This document shows positions 1 through 8,830 of a stretch of 64,000 nt of DNA, one piece after another. The position numbers were made by a program, and so were the translations under genes. Location of the stretch: positions 1,612,001 to 1,676,000 of the forward strand of contig NZ_PGFI01000011.1 in assembly GCF_002797755.1 (NCBI RefSeq). Direction: 5' to 3'. This DNA comes from Brevirhabdus pacifica. Its GTDB lineage: Bacteria; Pseudomonadota; Alphaproteobacteria; Rhodobacterales; Rhodobacteraceae. Numbering within the stretch: position 1 is the stretch's first letter; the number at the start of each line of letters is the position of its first letter. Under the pieces are notes generated by a model. The model saw nothing but the letters and a program-made list of their open reading frames with translations. It made no database searches and was not told where the DNA came from.

Positions 1-858
1 ATCGCCCTTGCAATGCAGGACCACGTCGCAGCCGGCCGCAATGGCGGCGGCGCTGCGTTCGTAGATCGTGCCGCTCAGGGCCTCCATGCCGATGTCATCC
101 GTCATCAGCAGTCCGCCGAAACCGATCTCGTCACGGATGTAATCCATCACCACCCGCGAGGTGGTGGCGGGCGCGGTCTTGTCCAGCGCCTCGACGATGA
201 CGTGGGCGGTCATGCCCATCCCGAAATCGGTCAGCATGCGGAAAGGCGCGAAATCATGGGCCTCCAGCGCCTCGAGCGGGGCCGAAACACGCGCCGGCTC
301 GTGATGGCTGTCGACGGTGGCGCGGCCATAACCCGGCAGGTGCTTCAGCACCGACAGAACACCGCCTTGGGCCATGCCTTCGCGGGCGGCGCGGCACAGG
401 CGCACCACGGTTTCGATGTTGCCGCCGTAAAGGCGATTGTGCAGAACCGAATGGGTTTCGGGGCGCACCAGGTCGGCCAGCGGCGCGCAGTTCACGTCGA
501 TCCCGACCGAGGCCAGGTCATCGGCGATCAGCGCCGAGCGCAGCCAGACCGAACGCTCCACCGCGCCCGATCCCAGTTCAGGGTCGACCGCCTTGATCTG
601 TTCCAGGGCGGGCAGGAATTCGCGCCAGTGGGGCCCGCGCAGGCGCGCAACGCGCCCGCCTTCCTGATCGACGAGAATGGGCGCGTCACGCCCCACGCAT
701 TCGCGCAGCTCGGCCGTCAGCGCCGAAAGCTGGACCGGATCCTCGACATTGCGGGCAAACAGGATGAAGCCCCAGGGATCGGCCTTGGCAAAGAAACGGC
801 GTTCGTCGGCGGTCAGCCGGGGGCCCTCACATCCAAGAATGCTCGCCCCGGCCGGCAT
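1..858 (-). CDS. nagZ: beta-N-acetylhexosaminidase NagZ (C-terminus cut by window edge)
   Basis: Glycoside hydrolase family 3 enzyme of cytoplasmic peptidoglycan recycling; it removes N-acetylglucosamine from anhydro-muropeptides. About 286 codons are visible, running off the left edge. The family signature appears as KHLPGYGR near residue 172, followed by DSHHEP, which carries the catalytic-loop Asp/His pair. MTDDIGMEAL near residue 254 holds the nucleophile Asp. The canonical KHFPGHG is slightly altered (Leu for Phe, Tyr for His). The start ATG overlaps the stop of the upstream SPOR gene as ATGA, so the two are probably translationally coupled. In relatives, segregation genes scpA/scpB often follow; they are not visible here. 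Confidence 0.9.
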   Translation of the reverse strand, partial: MPAGASILGCEGPRLTADERRFFAKADPWGFILFARNVEDPVQLSALTAELRECVGRDAPILVDQEGGRVARLRGPHWREFLPALEQIKAVDPELGSGAVERSVWLRSALIADDLASVGIDVNCAPLADLVRPETHSVLHNRLYGGNIETVVRLCRAAREGMAQGGVLSVLKHLPGYGRATVDSHHEPARVSAPLEALEAHDFAPFRMLTDFGMGMTAHVIVEALDKTAPATTSRVVMDYIRDEIGFGGLLMTDDIGMEALSGTIYERSAAAIAAGCDVVLHCKGD

Positions 859-1931
859 CAGCGCGCGACCACGGGAATGCAGGCCGCGTTCTCGGCCAGC
901 AGGACGCTGCAGAACCGGCGCGAGTCCGACACGCCGTCGAACCCGGCGACGCGCAGGCGGTAGAAGGTGCGCCCGCCGCTCTCGGTCTTCTGGATCACCC
1001 GCTGGCGGCCGTCCATGTAGGTGGCGAAACGGGCCGAGATCCGATCCCACTCGACCCGCGCGGTCTCGACGCTGTCATAGGCGCCAAGCTGCACAAGGCG
1101 GGTCCCGGGTGTCAGGCTGTCGGCGTCCAGCTCAAGGCTGCGGGCCGGAGCCGCGGCGGCGACGGGACGCGCGTTGCGCTGCTTGAGCAGGCTGTCCACA
1201 TCGACGCTGGAGCGGCGCGCCGGGCGGACCGAGCGGGCAACGCCGGGAATGTCGGCAGGGATCGCCCGGAAGGATGCGGTTTGAAGCGTGGCTTCACCGA
1301 CGGGCGCCCCGGCATCGGCCTGCGGCCGGGCGACGGCCTGGACGACCGCATCGACGGCGGCGCCAAGGGTGGATTTCTGCGGGACGGCACGGGCCGGCAG
1401 GATGCGCGACAGCCCCTCTTCGGCCTCGCCCGGGACGGCACCACGGGCATCGAGGGCGGCCGCGGCGGGCAGCGCATCGGCCGCCGGGCTGCGTGCCGCG
1501 CGCGAGGTGGCAACCGTATCGGCATCCACGGCGCTTTCCAGCGCGGCCAGGGCCACGGGCTCCTCGGCCACGTCGTCCTGCGCCTCGGCGGGCAGTTCAA
1601 GCGGTTCGGGGGCCAGCACGACCCGGTCGGCGACGGGGGCTGCTTGCCCCTCGGCCTGGACCTGGTTCACCGACAGGCCCTGGTGCGCCGCGCGCGAGCC
1701 GCCGGGATCTTTCGGCGCCATGCGCATCGGACCGGCCAGAGCCTGGATCACGGGAATTTCGGATACGTCGCGGACGCTGAGCTGATAGCCCCAGACACCC
1801 AGCCCGCCAACAAGCCCCACGGACAGGAGCGCACCGCTCCAGTTCACGATGGCGCTTGTCAGACCGTTGCGGTTGTCCGGGCCCGTTTCATACGTGCCGG
1901 AATCATACGCGTCGTAATCAACCTCTGCCAT
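858..1931 (-). CDS. SPOR domain-containing inner-membrane protein
   Basis: A 357-aa bitopic protein. It has a short acidic, Tyr-rich cytoplasmic N-terminus (1-25), one hydrophobic segment at about 26-50, a long Ala/Pro/Val-rich low-complexity periplasmic linker (about 75-270), and a C-terminal SPOR fold at about 275-357 containing LVQLGAYDS and FYRLRVAGF. SPOR domains bind denuded septal peptidoglycan, so a role in division or cell-wall remodelling is likely. That agrees with coupling to nagZ through an ATGA overlap. The ATG at 1931 has an AAGGG ribosome site 6 nt upstream. argS lies 84 nt upstream on the same strand. The linker is probably poorly conserved, so homology will be restricted to the two ends. 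Confidence 0.85.
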   Translation of the reverse strand: MAEVDYDAYDSGTYETGPDNRNGLTSAIVNWSGALLSVGLVGGLGVWGYQLSVRDVSEIPVIQALAGPMRMAPKDPGGSRAAHQGLSVNQVQAEGQAAPVADRVVLAPEPLELPAEAQDDVAEEPVALAALESAVDADTVATSRAARSPAADALPAAAALDARGAVPGEAEEGLSRILPARAVPQKSTLGAAVDAVVQAVARPQADAGAPVGEATLQTASFRAIPADIPGVARSVRPARRSSVDVDSLLKQRNARPVAAAAPARSLELDADSLTPGTRLVQLGAYDSVETARVEWDRISARFATYMDGRQRVIQKTESGGRTFYRLRVAGFDGVSDSRRFCSVLLAENAACIPVVAR

Positions 1932-2015
1932 GTTCTGCCCTTTCGCCCCTTTCCCGGCGTCAACACCGGCGACGGGGGTCTTTTTCTGCCTCAGGAGCCC
2001 GGGGCGGTGGCCTTG

Positions 2016-3761
2016 TCAGCGCATCTCTTCCACCGGGGTCACGCCAAGAATACCAAGGCCGGCGGAAATAACAACGGCCGTCGCCTGGATAAGCGCCATT
2101 TTCGCCTGCGTTGCAGCAATGTCACCTTCCTGCAGAAAGCGCAGCTCGGGGCGGGCATTGCCCAGGTTCCAAAGGCCGTGCAGCTCGGACGCCAGCTCGT
2201 AGAGGTAGAAGGCGACGCGATGGGGCTCGTGGGTGCGGGCGGCGATCTCGATCAGGCGCGGCCACTCGGCCAGCTTGGCCGCCAGCGCCAGTTCGGCTGG
2301 GTCCGAGGCAAGGTCCAGATCCGCCCCGGCCAGCGTCGCGGCGTCCGAGGCGATGCCCGCGGCCTCGGCCTTGCGCATGACCGAACGGATCCGCGCATGG
2401 GCGTATTGCACGTAGAAGACCGGGTTGTCCTTGGACTGCTCCAGCACCCGGGCAAAGTCGAAATCCAGCGGCGCGTCGTTCTTGCGCGTCAGCATGACGA
2501 AACGGGTGACATCGGCGCCCACCTGCTCGACCACGTCGCGCAGGGTGATGAAGGTGCCCGCACGCTTGGACATCTTGAAAGGCTCGCCGTTCTTGAACAG
2601 GCGCACCAGCTGGGTCAGCTTGATGTCCAGCGGCACGGCCCCGTCCGACAGGGCCGACACGGCAGCCTTCATGCGCTTGACGTAACCGCCGTGATCGGCG
2701 CCGAAGACGTCGATCAACTCGTCATAGCCGCGCTCGATCTTGTCGAAGTGATAGGCGATGTCGGGCGCGAAATAGGTCCAGCTGCCGTCGGATTTCTTCA
2801 CCGGGCGGTCAACGTCGTCGCCATGGGCGGTCGAGCGGAAAAGCGTCTGCTCGCGCGGCTCCCAATCCTCGGGGGTCTTGCCCTTCGGCGGCTCCAGCAC
2901 GCCCTCGTAGATCAGGCCCTTGGTCTCGAGGCTGTTCAGCGCGGCCTCGATCCGGCCGGTGCCGTAAAGGGATTTTTCCGAGAAGAAATTGTCCATCTTC
3001 ACGCCCAGCAGATGCAGATCCTCGCGGATCAGGCCCAGCATCGCATCGGTCGCGAAATCACGCACCTCTTCCAGCCAGGCGTCCTCGCCCTTGCCGACAT
3101 AGGCGTCACCCACCTTGTCCTTCAGCGCCTGACCGACCTCGATCAGATAGTCGCCGGGATAGGTTCCGTCCTCGAAGGCGACTTCCTGACCGTGGGCCTC
3201 GAGGTAGCGCAGGTAGACCGAGCGCGCGAGCACGTCGACCTGGGCGCCGCCGTCGTTGACATAGTATTCCCGGGTCACGTCATGGCCCGAGAAATCCAGC
3301 AGGCTGCACAGCGCATCGCCGAAGACCGCGCCACGGGTATGACCCACGTGCAGCGGACCGGTCGGGTTGGCCGAGACGTATTCGACATTGATCTTGCGCC
3401 CCTGCCCCATGTCCGAGCGCCCGAAATCGACACCCTCGCGCAGGGCCGCGCGGACCACACCCTGCCAGACGGCGGGCGACAGCCGCAGGTTCAAAAAACC
3501 CGGACCCGCCACATCGGCCGAGGCGATGCGCCCATCCTCCAGCAGCCGCGCGGCCAGCGCGTCGGCGATGTCGCGGGGTTTCATGCCGGCCGGCTTTGCC
3601 AGCACCATCGCGGCGTTGGTGGCCATGTCCCCGTGTGCGGCGTCGCGCGGCGGCTCGACCGCGACATTCGCCATGTCCAGGTCGCGCGGCAGCCCGCCCG
3701 CATCCTGAAGATCGGAAAGACTGTCGAGCACAAGGGCGCGCATCTCGGCAAAAAGGTTCAT
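2016..3761 (-). CDS. argS: arginyl-tRNA synthetase
   Basis: Class I aminoacyl-tRNA synthetase that charges tRNA-Arg with arginine. The 581-aa length is standard for the family. The N-terminal additional domain is followed by the HIGH-type motif in [15 protein letters not shown] (about residue 130), the KMSKRAG loop (about residue 360), and a C-terminal anticodon-binding helical domain. I place the start at the ATG beginning [10 protein letters not shown] because this matches the usual Rhodobacteraceae N-terminus. An in-frame ATG 9 nt further upstream (3770) is possible, and neither has a strong Shine-Dalgarno sequence. The SPOR gene and nagZ follow on the same strand. Confidence 0.95.
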   Translation of the reverse strand: MNLFAEMRALVLDSLSDLQDAGGLPRDLDMANVAVEPPRDAAHGDMATNAAMVLAKPAGMKPRDIADALAARLLEDGRIASADVAGPGFLNLRLSPAVWQGVVRAALREGVDFGRSDMGQGRKINVEYVSANPTGPLHVGHTRGAVFGDALCSLLDFSGHDVTREYYVNDGGAQVDVLARSVYLRYLEAHGQEVAFEDGTYPGDYLIEVGQALKDKVGDAYVGKGEDAWLEEVRDFATDAMLGLIREDLHLLGVKMDNFFSEKSLYGTGRIEAALNSLETKGLIYEGVLEPPKGKTPEDWEPREQTLFRSTAHGDDVDRPVKKSDGSWTYFAPDIAYHFDKIERGYDELIDVFGADHGGYVKRMKAAVSALSDGAVPLDIKLTQLVRLFKNGEPFKMSKRAGTFITLRDVVEQVGADVTRFVMLTRKNDAPLDFDFARVLEQSKDNPVFYVQYAHARIRSVMRKAEAAGIASDAATLAGADLDLASDPAELALAAKLAEWPRLIEIAARTHEPHRVAFYLYELASELHGLWNLGNARPELRFLQEGDIAATQAKMALIQATAVVISAGLGILGVTPVEEMR

Positions 3762-3813
3762 TCTGGGCATCCCGGTTGAGTTGGGGCTGGGTTTACCACG
3801 CAAAGGCGGCGCG

Positions 3814-4986
3814 TCAACGTGGTGCGGGACCACAGAGGCGTTCGTGTTCCTGAAAGGCGAAGCGATCGGTCATCCCGGCAATGTAATCGGCCACAATGCG
3901 GGCAAGCTCGGTCTGACCGCTGGCGGCGGCCACGTCCTTGCGCCACTGTTTCGGAAGCTCCTGCGGGCTGGCCATATAGAGGGCGAAAAGCGCGCGCACC
4001 ACCTCGGTTACCCGGCGGCGCATCTCGACCACGGTGGGGGCGCGGTACATGCGCTGGAAAAGGAACTCGCGGATCTCCTTGAGGTCGCGCCACAAAGGGT
4101 CCGAGAAGCGGATCACCGGCCCGTCGGCCCGGCGCACATCCTCGGCCGAGCGCGGGTCCAGCCGCTCCAGCCGCGCGCGGCTGACATCCAGCACGTCGCC
4201 CACCAGCACCCCGAAGAACCGCCGCAGCGCCTCGTGCTGCCGGCGGTAGCTGTTGAGGCCGGGATAGGCCGCATCGACCTCGGCGAAGCAGCGGTCGAGC
4301 ACGGGCAATTCCGCAAGCTCGGCCAGCGAAAACAGCTTGGCGCGCAGGCCATCGTGCAAATCATGATTGTTGTAGGCGACATCATCGGCCAACGCCGCGA
4401 CCTGCGCCTCGGCGCTGGCAAAGCTGTCCAGCTCCAGGTCGTGACGGGCGTTGTATTCCGAAAGGGCGAAGGGCAGCGGCCGGTCCTTGTGGCGTGCGCG
4501 GGGGCCTGTAACGGGGCCGTTGTGCTTGGCGATGCCTTCCAGCGTCTCCCACGTGAGGTTCAGACCGTCGAACTCGGCGTAATGACGTTCAAGCGAGGTC
4601 ACGATCTTAAGGGCCTGCGCGTTGTGATCGAACCCGCCGTGCCCCTGCATCAGCGCATCAAGCGCCTCTTCCCCGGTGTGGCCGAAGGGTGTGTGGCCCA
4701 GGTCATGGGCCAGGGCCACGGCCTCGGTCAGCTCGGCGTTGAGCTTGAGCACACCCGCGATGGTCCGCGCCACCTGCGCCACCTCGATCGAATGGGTCAG
4801 GCGGGTGCGGTAATAGTCGCCCTCGTGCTCGACGAAGACCTGGGTCTTGTGCTTGAGCCTGCGGAAGGCGCTGGCGTGGATGATACGATCGCGGTCGCGC
4901 TGGAAGGGCGAGCGGAACGCCGCCTCGGGTTCGGGGTGAAGACGCCCGCGCGTCTCCTCGGGTCGGCATGCAAATGGCGCCAGCAT
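3814..4986 (-). CDS. dgt: deoxyguanosinetriphosphate triphosphohydrolase-like HD protein
   Basis: HD-domain dNTP triphosphohydrolase (390 aa), which hydrolyses dGTP or other dNTPs to deoxynucleoside and triphosphate. The N-terminal [11 protein letters not shown] and [12 protein letters not shown] segments are typical of the type 2 dGTPase-like subfamily. Metal ligands are visible in [10 protein letters not shown] and [14 protein letters not shown]. The start at 4986 ([11 protein letters not shown]) fits the family N-terminus; a longer in-frame start at 5016 would add only MKQRQGQAWT. It reads divergently from erpA with about 80 nt between the two starts, and argS follows 52 nt downstream. Confidence 0.92.
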   Translation of the reverse strand: MLAPFACRPEETRGRLHPEPEAAFRSPFQRDRDRIIHASAFRRLKHKTQVFVEHEGDYYRTRLTHSIEVAQVARTIAGVLKLNAELTEAVALAHDLGHTPFGHTGEEALDALMQGHGGFDHNAQALKIVTSLERHYAEFDGLNLTWETLEGIAKHNGPVTGPRARHKDRPLPFALSEYNARHDLELDSFASAEAQVAALADDVAYNNHDLHDGLRAKLFSLAELAELPVLDRCFAEVDAAYPGLNSYRRQHEALRRFFGVLVGDVLDVSRARLERLDPRSAEDVRRADGPVIRFSDPLWRDLKEIREFLFQRMYRAPTVVEMRRRVTEVVRALFALYMASPQELPKQWRKDVAAASGQTELARIVADYIAGMTDRFAFQEHERLCGPAPR

Positions 4987-5066
4987 GGTCCAGGCCTGTC
5001 CTTGTCGCTGTTTCACGACCTCCCTATATTAGCCGTGAGTGGAATACAAAAACCCCGAAGGTGAAC

Positions 5067-5396
5067 ATGCTGAACCTGCCCCCAAAAGTGACGGATCGCG
5101 CCTTCGAGCGCCTGGCCGAAATCAACGGCACAGCCGAGCAGCCGCAGGCGCTGCGCGTCGCCGTCGAAGGCGGGGGTTGTTCCGGGTTTCAATATGACAT
5201 CCGCCTCGACCAGCCGGCCGAGGATGACCTGGTCCTTGAAAAGAACGGTCAGAAGGTGATTGTGGACACGGTTTCGCTGCCGTTCCTGGCCGATGCCGTC
5301 ATCGATTTCTCAGAAGAGCTGATCGGCGCGCGCTTCGTGATCGAGAACCCGAACGCCACCAGCTCCTGCGGCTGCGGGACGTCGTTCTCGATCTGA
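5067..5396 (+). CDS. erpA: A-type iron-sulfur cluster insertion/carrier protein (ErpA/IscA-like)
   Basis: A 109-aa HesB/IscA-family carrier that passes Fe-S clusters to apo-enzymes. All three ligand cysteines are present: one in GGGCSGFQY near residue 40 and the pair in SSCGCGTSF at the C-terminus. The start ATG at 5067 follows GAAGGTG, a clear ribosome site. In many Rhodobacteraceae this gene sits opposite dgt, as here. It ends just before an intrinsic terminator hairpin, so it is probably a single-gene transcript. ErpA versus IscA cannot be decided from length alone; the absence of an isc/suf cluster favours ErpA. Confidence 0.9.
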   Translation: MLNLPPKVTDRAFERLAEINGTAEQPQALRVAVEGGGCSGFQYDIRLDQPAEDDLVLEKNGQKVIVDTVSLPFLADAVIDFSEELIGARFVIENPNATSSCGCGTSFSI

Positions 5397-5400
5397 TTTT

Positions 5401-5421
5401 CGCGGGTCGCCGTGACCCGCG
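5401..5421 (+). terminator. intrinsic terminator after erpA
   Basis: A perfect 8-bp stem (CGCGGGTC / GACCCGCG) with a 5-nt loop begins 4 nt after the erpA stop and is followed by CGTCTTTCC. The T-tract is short, so its efficiency may be moderate. Confidence 0.6.
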
Positions 5422-5675
5422 CGTCTTTCCTGTATAATTTTCGGCATAGCCTGCGCTTCATCGCGCCCCAGCCCGCTCGGGCCTTGGCCGCCCGCCTGTC
5501 ATCCCCCGCCATGCCCCTGGGGGCATTGCCGTCATCGGTCCGGCGACGGATATGGGCCGCCGGTTGCGTCAAGGCTTGCGCCGCCTCATCGCGCGGAAAG
5601 GTCGATCCCCCCTCGGATAGCCCCCTTCGACCCGCGCGTCGTGGCGTGCATTTGCCGCGATCGCGTAAAGCCTGC

Positions 5676-5873
5676 TCAGCCTTCGGCCAGGCGGACCTTG
5701 CGGGCACGGGCCGTGCGGCGCACGGCCTTTTCATCGAATTCCCGCGCGCAGACGGGCGTCTTGCGCAGGCCGGTGAATTCCCCCAGCAGGCGCTCGTAAG
5801 GGCGCCGGTCGGGTTCGGTCGAACGGTCGATGATCCCGCCATTCTCGCGGTAGTTGTGTATTGCCTTGAACAT
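5676..5873 (-). CDS. small conserved-looking protein of unknown function (65 aa)
   Basis: A 65-aa basic, soluble protein beginning MFKAIHNYRENGG and containing DRSTEPDRRPYERLL. I do not recognise a named family. The start at 5873 is chosen because AGGAG lies 9 nt upstream of that ATG; the other ATG at 5882 would sit directly against the AGGAG. Codon use (strong G/C in third position) matches neighbouring genes, which supports a real gene. It lies alone between erpA and xth, with about 250 nt on either side that shows no other gene. Confidence 0.6.
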   Translation of the reverse strand: MFKAIHNYRENGGIIDRSTEPDRRPYERLLGEFTGLRKTPVCAREFDEKAVRRTARARKVRLAEG

Positions 5874-6133
5874 TGTCGGCATCTCCTATGCCCAATGCCC
5901 CCGCCTCACCACGTCACTTCAGCGTCCCAGCAAGGACACGCTGCCAGCGCATCAAGGCGGCTTTCTGATGGGATTGCGGCCATTTAACGAGCGTATGGCG
6001 CATTTGTCGCAAATTTATGTCAATTTTTAGATGTCCCGGCCGCCCCCTGTGCCCCCTCGCCCGCCCCCTGCCGCTTGTCTTCCAGCCGCCCCGGCGGCAT
6101 ACCCGGTGCAATGGGCATCGAGCGGGTGAGAAG

Positions 6134-6913
6134 ATGAAGATCGCGACCTTCAACATCAACGGGATCAAGGCCCGGGTGACGGCACTGGGCGACTGGCTGG
6201 ACGAGGCGCAGCCCGATGTTGCCCTGCTGCAGGAGATCAAGTCGGTCGACGAGGGCTTCCCCCGCGAGCTGTTCGAGGATCGCGGCTACCAGGTCGAGAC
6301 CCACGGCCAGAAAGGGTTCAACGGAGTCGCCATCCTCTCAAAGCTGCCGCTTGAGGACGTGGTGCGCGGCTTGCCCGGCGACGATGAGGACGAACAGGCG
6401 CGCTGGATCGAGGCCACGGTCGTGGGCCGGACCGCGGTGCGGCTTTGCTGTCTTTACCTACCCAACGGCAACCCGGCTCCCGGGCCGAAATACCTGTACA
6501 AGCTGGCCTGGATGGATCGCCTCTATGACCGGGCGCAGGCCCTGCTGGATGCAGAGGAACCGGCGATGATGGCCGGCGACTACAACATCATCCCCCAGGA
6601 CGAGGATGCCGCCCGCCCCGACGCCTGGCGCAAGGATGCGTTGGCCCTGCCCGAAAGCCGCCATGCCCATCGCCGCGTGCTGAACCTGGGCTTCACCGAC
6701 GCTTTCCGCGCCCGCACCGAGGGGCCGGGCCACTATTCCTTCTGGGATTACCAGGCCGGCGCCTGGAATCGCAACGACGGGATCCGTATCGACCATCTGC
6801 TGCTGACCCCCCAATGCGCCGACCTGCTGCAAGATTGCCAGATCGATTCCGAGATCCGCGGCCGCGAGAAACCCTCGGACCACGTGCCGGTCTGGGTGGA
6901 GCTGGACGCCTGA
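6134..6913 (+). CDS. xth: exodeoxyribonuclease III
   Basis: A 259-aa AP endonuclease/3'-5' exonuclease of the Xth/ExoA family, acting in base-excision repair on abasic sites and blocked 3' ends. Family landmarks run in order: KIATFNINGIKAR (Asn metal site), LLQEIKS (catalytic Glu near residue 35), the GDYNIIPQDED segment (catalytic Asp/Asn near 150), GIRIDHLLLT, and the terminal EKPSDHVPVW with the catalytic Asp-His pair. The ATG at 6134 directly starts the conserved MKIATFNI; the longer upstream reading is not needed. It converges with the FAD monooxygenase gene 21 nt downstream. Confidence 0.93.
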   Translation: MKIATFNINGIKARVTALGDWLDEAQPDVALLQEIKSVDEGFPRELFEDRGYQVETHGQKGFNGVAILSKLPLEDVVRGLPGDDEDEQARWIEATVVGRTAVRLCCLYLPNGNPAPGPKYLYKLAWMDRLYDRAQALLDAEEPAMMAGDYNIIPQDEDAARPDAWRKDALALPESRHAHRRVLNLGFTDAFRARTEGPGHYSFWDYQAGAWNRNDGIRIDHLLLTPQCADLLQDCQIDSEIRGREKPSDHVPVWVELDA

Positions 6914-6934
6914 GCCTCAGCCCTTCCCGCCTTT

Positions 6935-8122
6935 TCAGCCTTTTCCACCGGTGACATCTTCCCGGTAAAGCCAGTCGAAGCGGCGCAGGGGCGCCTGCGG
7001 CGCGATCCGACCCGCCAGCCCCATCGCGGCGTGCAGCGCCCGGCGCAGGGGCGCGGGCGACAGGTGGTAGATTCGCGCGTTCCGCCCGGCGGCCGCAACC
7101 GCCCGTCGCACCCGTGCCAGGCGTTGTGCGGTAAAGTGGCGCCATGCCGTTTCGACATCGGGCGCCTTGGCCAGCGTCTCGGACAGCACCCAGGCATCTT
7201 CCAGCGCCAGGTTGCCACCCTGGGCCATGAACGGCAGGGTCGGATGCACCGCGTCGCCGATCAGGACGCAGGTGCCCCGGTGCCAGATATCCGGAACCGG
7301 GTGGCGAAAAAGGCCCCAGGCGTGGACGATTTCAACCGGATCCAGCAGGGCGCGGACCTCTGCCCCCATGCCTACGAAGGCGCGGCGCAGGTTTTCGGGC
7401 GCGTCGGGATACATCCAGCCTTCGGCCTGCCACGCGCGCCGTTCCTCGACCGCGACGATGTTCAGAAGGCCCCGCGCCCGCAGGGGGTAGCAGACCAGGT
7501 GCCGCCCCGGCCCCATGAAAAGCCGCGCGTGGTCGGCCGCGCCGTCGAACATCGGCGCTGGATAGCTTTCCAGCGGAACGGTGGCGCGCCAGGCGACATT
7601 GCCGGTGAACGCGGGCTCATCCGCGCCCGCCGTCCCCTGGGGGAACATCCGCGCCCTCAGGGCCGAGCGGATACCATCGGCCCCGATGGTCACGTCGCAG
7701 TCGTCGGGAATGGGGCTTTCCGGCCCGATCGTATGGCCCAGGCGGATTTGCGCACCGGCGCCGGTCGCGGCCTCTGCCAGCATCCCGACCAGGTCGGCCC
7801 GGTGAAAGGCCCGGTAGGGGTGATCGTAGCCCGCCGCATCCAGATCCAGCCGCAGGACCGGCCGGCCGCTGGGTCCGTCCCGCATCTCGACCGCGCCCAG
7901 CCGATTGCCCAGGCGCGCGGCCTGCGACTCCAGGCCCAGGGCCGCAAGCACCGCCGCGCCGTTGGGCGAGATCTGGATGCCCGCGCCCACCGCCTCCAGC
8001 GCATTGGCCTGTTCGCTGACCGTCACCGTGGCGCCGCGCCGGGCCAGGGCCGTGGCCGCCGCAAGCCCGGCGATGCCGGCCCCCACCACGTGAACACGCA
8101 TGTCCTTCATTCTCATCCGCAT
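6935..8122 (-). CDS. FAD-dependent monooxygenase (salicylate hydroxylase/UbiH-like fold)
   Basis: A group A flavoprotein aromatic hydroxylase of up to 395 aa. The N-terminal Rossmann motif VVGAGIAGLAAATAL binds FAD, the DG motif appears in DVTIGADGIRSALR, and the second FAD motif in LIGDAVHPTLPFMAQGG. These fix the fold and NAD(P)H-dependent hydroxylation chemistry, but not the substrate. In-frame ATGs at 8122, 8116, 8110 and 8101 all precede MRVHVVGAG; the ribosome site is ambiguous, so the N-terminus may be up to 7 residues shorter. It lies downstream of dksA on the same strand but is separated from it by a terminator, so it probably has its own promoter. Confidence 0.82.
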   Translation of the reverse strand: MRMRMKDMRVHVVGAGIAGLAAATALARRGATVTVSEQANALEAVGAGIQISPNGAAVLAALGLESQAARLGNRLGAVEMRDGPSGRPVLRLDLDAAGYDHPYRAFHRADLVGMLAEAATGAGAQIRLGHTIGPESPIPDDCDVTIGADGIRSALRARMFPQGTAGADEPAFTGNVAWRATVPLESYPAPMFDGAADHARLFMGPGRHLVCYPLRARGLLNIVAVEERRAWQAEGWMYPDAPENLRRAFVGMGAEVRALLDPVEIVHAWGLFRHPVPDIWHRGTCVLIGDAVHPTLPFMAQGGNLALEDAWVLSETLAKAPDVETAWRHFTAQRLARVRRAVAAAGRNARIYHLSPAPLRRALHAAMGLAGRIAPQAPLRRFDWLYREDVTGGKG

Positions 8123-8163
8123 CCCCGCACAGGTGCTTCCGGCCCTGCCCGGCCCGGAAACGA

Positions 8164-8197
8164 AAACGCACCGGCGCCCAGGGCGGCCGGTGCGTTT
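8164..8197 (-). terminator. intrinsic terminator of dksA
   Basis: An 11-bp perfect stem (AAACGCACCGG / CCGGTGCGTTT) lies 33 nt past the dksA stop. Read on the minus strand it is followed by TCGTTTCC, which gives a weak U-tract. It separates dksA from the monooxygenase gene. Confidence 0.65.
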
Positions 8198-8230
8198 CGC
8201 ATTTTAACGTTCCCGTCGATCGCTCCGCGC

Positions 8231-8653
8231 TCAGTCGTCGCGATGAACCTTCTCGCGACGCTCGTGACGCTCCTGCGCCTCGAGGCTGAGTGTCGCGATC
8301 GGGCGAGCGTCCAGACGCTTGAGCGAAATCGGCTCGCCGGTTTCGTCGCAATACCCGTACTCGCCCTCGTCGATGCGCCGCAGCGCCGCGTCGATCTTCG
8401 AGATCAACTTGCGCTGGCGATCGCGGGTGCGAAGCTCCAGGGCCCGGTCGGTCTCTTCGGACGCACGGTCCGTGACATCGGGAATGTTCCGGGTTCCGTC
8501 CTGAAGCCCCTCGATGGTGTCGCGGCTTTCGGACAGCAAGTCGTTCTTCCAGGCATTAAGCTTTCTGCGGAAATACTCCAGCTGACGATCATTCATGAAT
8601 GGTTCGTCTTCTGCCGGGCGATAATCTTCCGGAAGGAAAATCTCGGCTTTCAT
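8231..8653 (-). CDS. dksA: RNA polymerase-binding transcription factor DksA (zinc-finger cysteines mostly lost)
   Basis: A 140-aa DksA/TraR-family protein that inserts a coiled coil into the RNA polymerase secondary channel to mediate the stringent response with ppGpp. The coiled coil spans about residues 20-95, and its acidic tip (DVTDRASEE, Asp59 and Asp62) is conserved. The C-terminal globular domain has Cys102 but Thr105, Ser123 and Ala126 where the classical four-cysteine zinc finger needs Cys, so it cannot bind zinc in the usual way. Single-Cys DksA proteins are known in alphaproteobacteria and as DksA2 of Pseudomonas. GAGGGAG precedes the ATG. It reads divergently from the MoxR gene. 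Confidence 0.9.
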   Translation of the reverse strand: MKAEIFLPEDYRPAEDEPFMNDRQLEYFRRKLNAWKNDLLSESRDTIEGLQDGTRNIPDVTDRASEETDRALELRTRDRQRKLISKIDAALRRIDEGEYGYCDETGEPISLKRLDARPIATLSLEAQERHERREKVHRDD

Positions 8654-8830
8654 GACCAGCTCCCTCTCATGGGGTGGGGTCTTGAGGAAATTGCCAACCC
8701 CTCCCCCTTCTCATGGCGCTGGACTAAACCACCCTTCGCCCATTGTCACTAGCTGATCTGACAGAGTTGCAGCTTTGTGTGATCCTGATACTGTCCTGCC
8801 GATTTCCAAGAACAACCAGAGCGCTAGAGC

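Noticed and set aside
1281-3779. An 832-aa plus-strand frame opposite argS and the SPOR gene
   Set aside because: It lies antisense to argS, which has intact synthetase motifs. Long open antisense frames are expected at this GC content because of codon-position bias, and the product has no recognisable domain.
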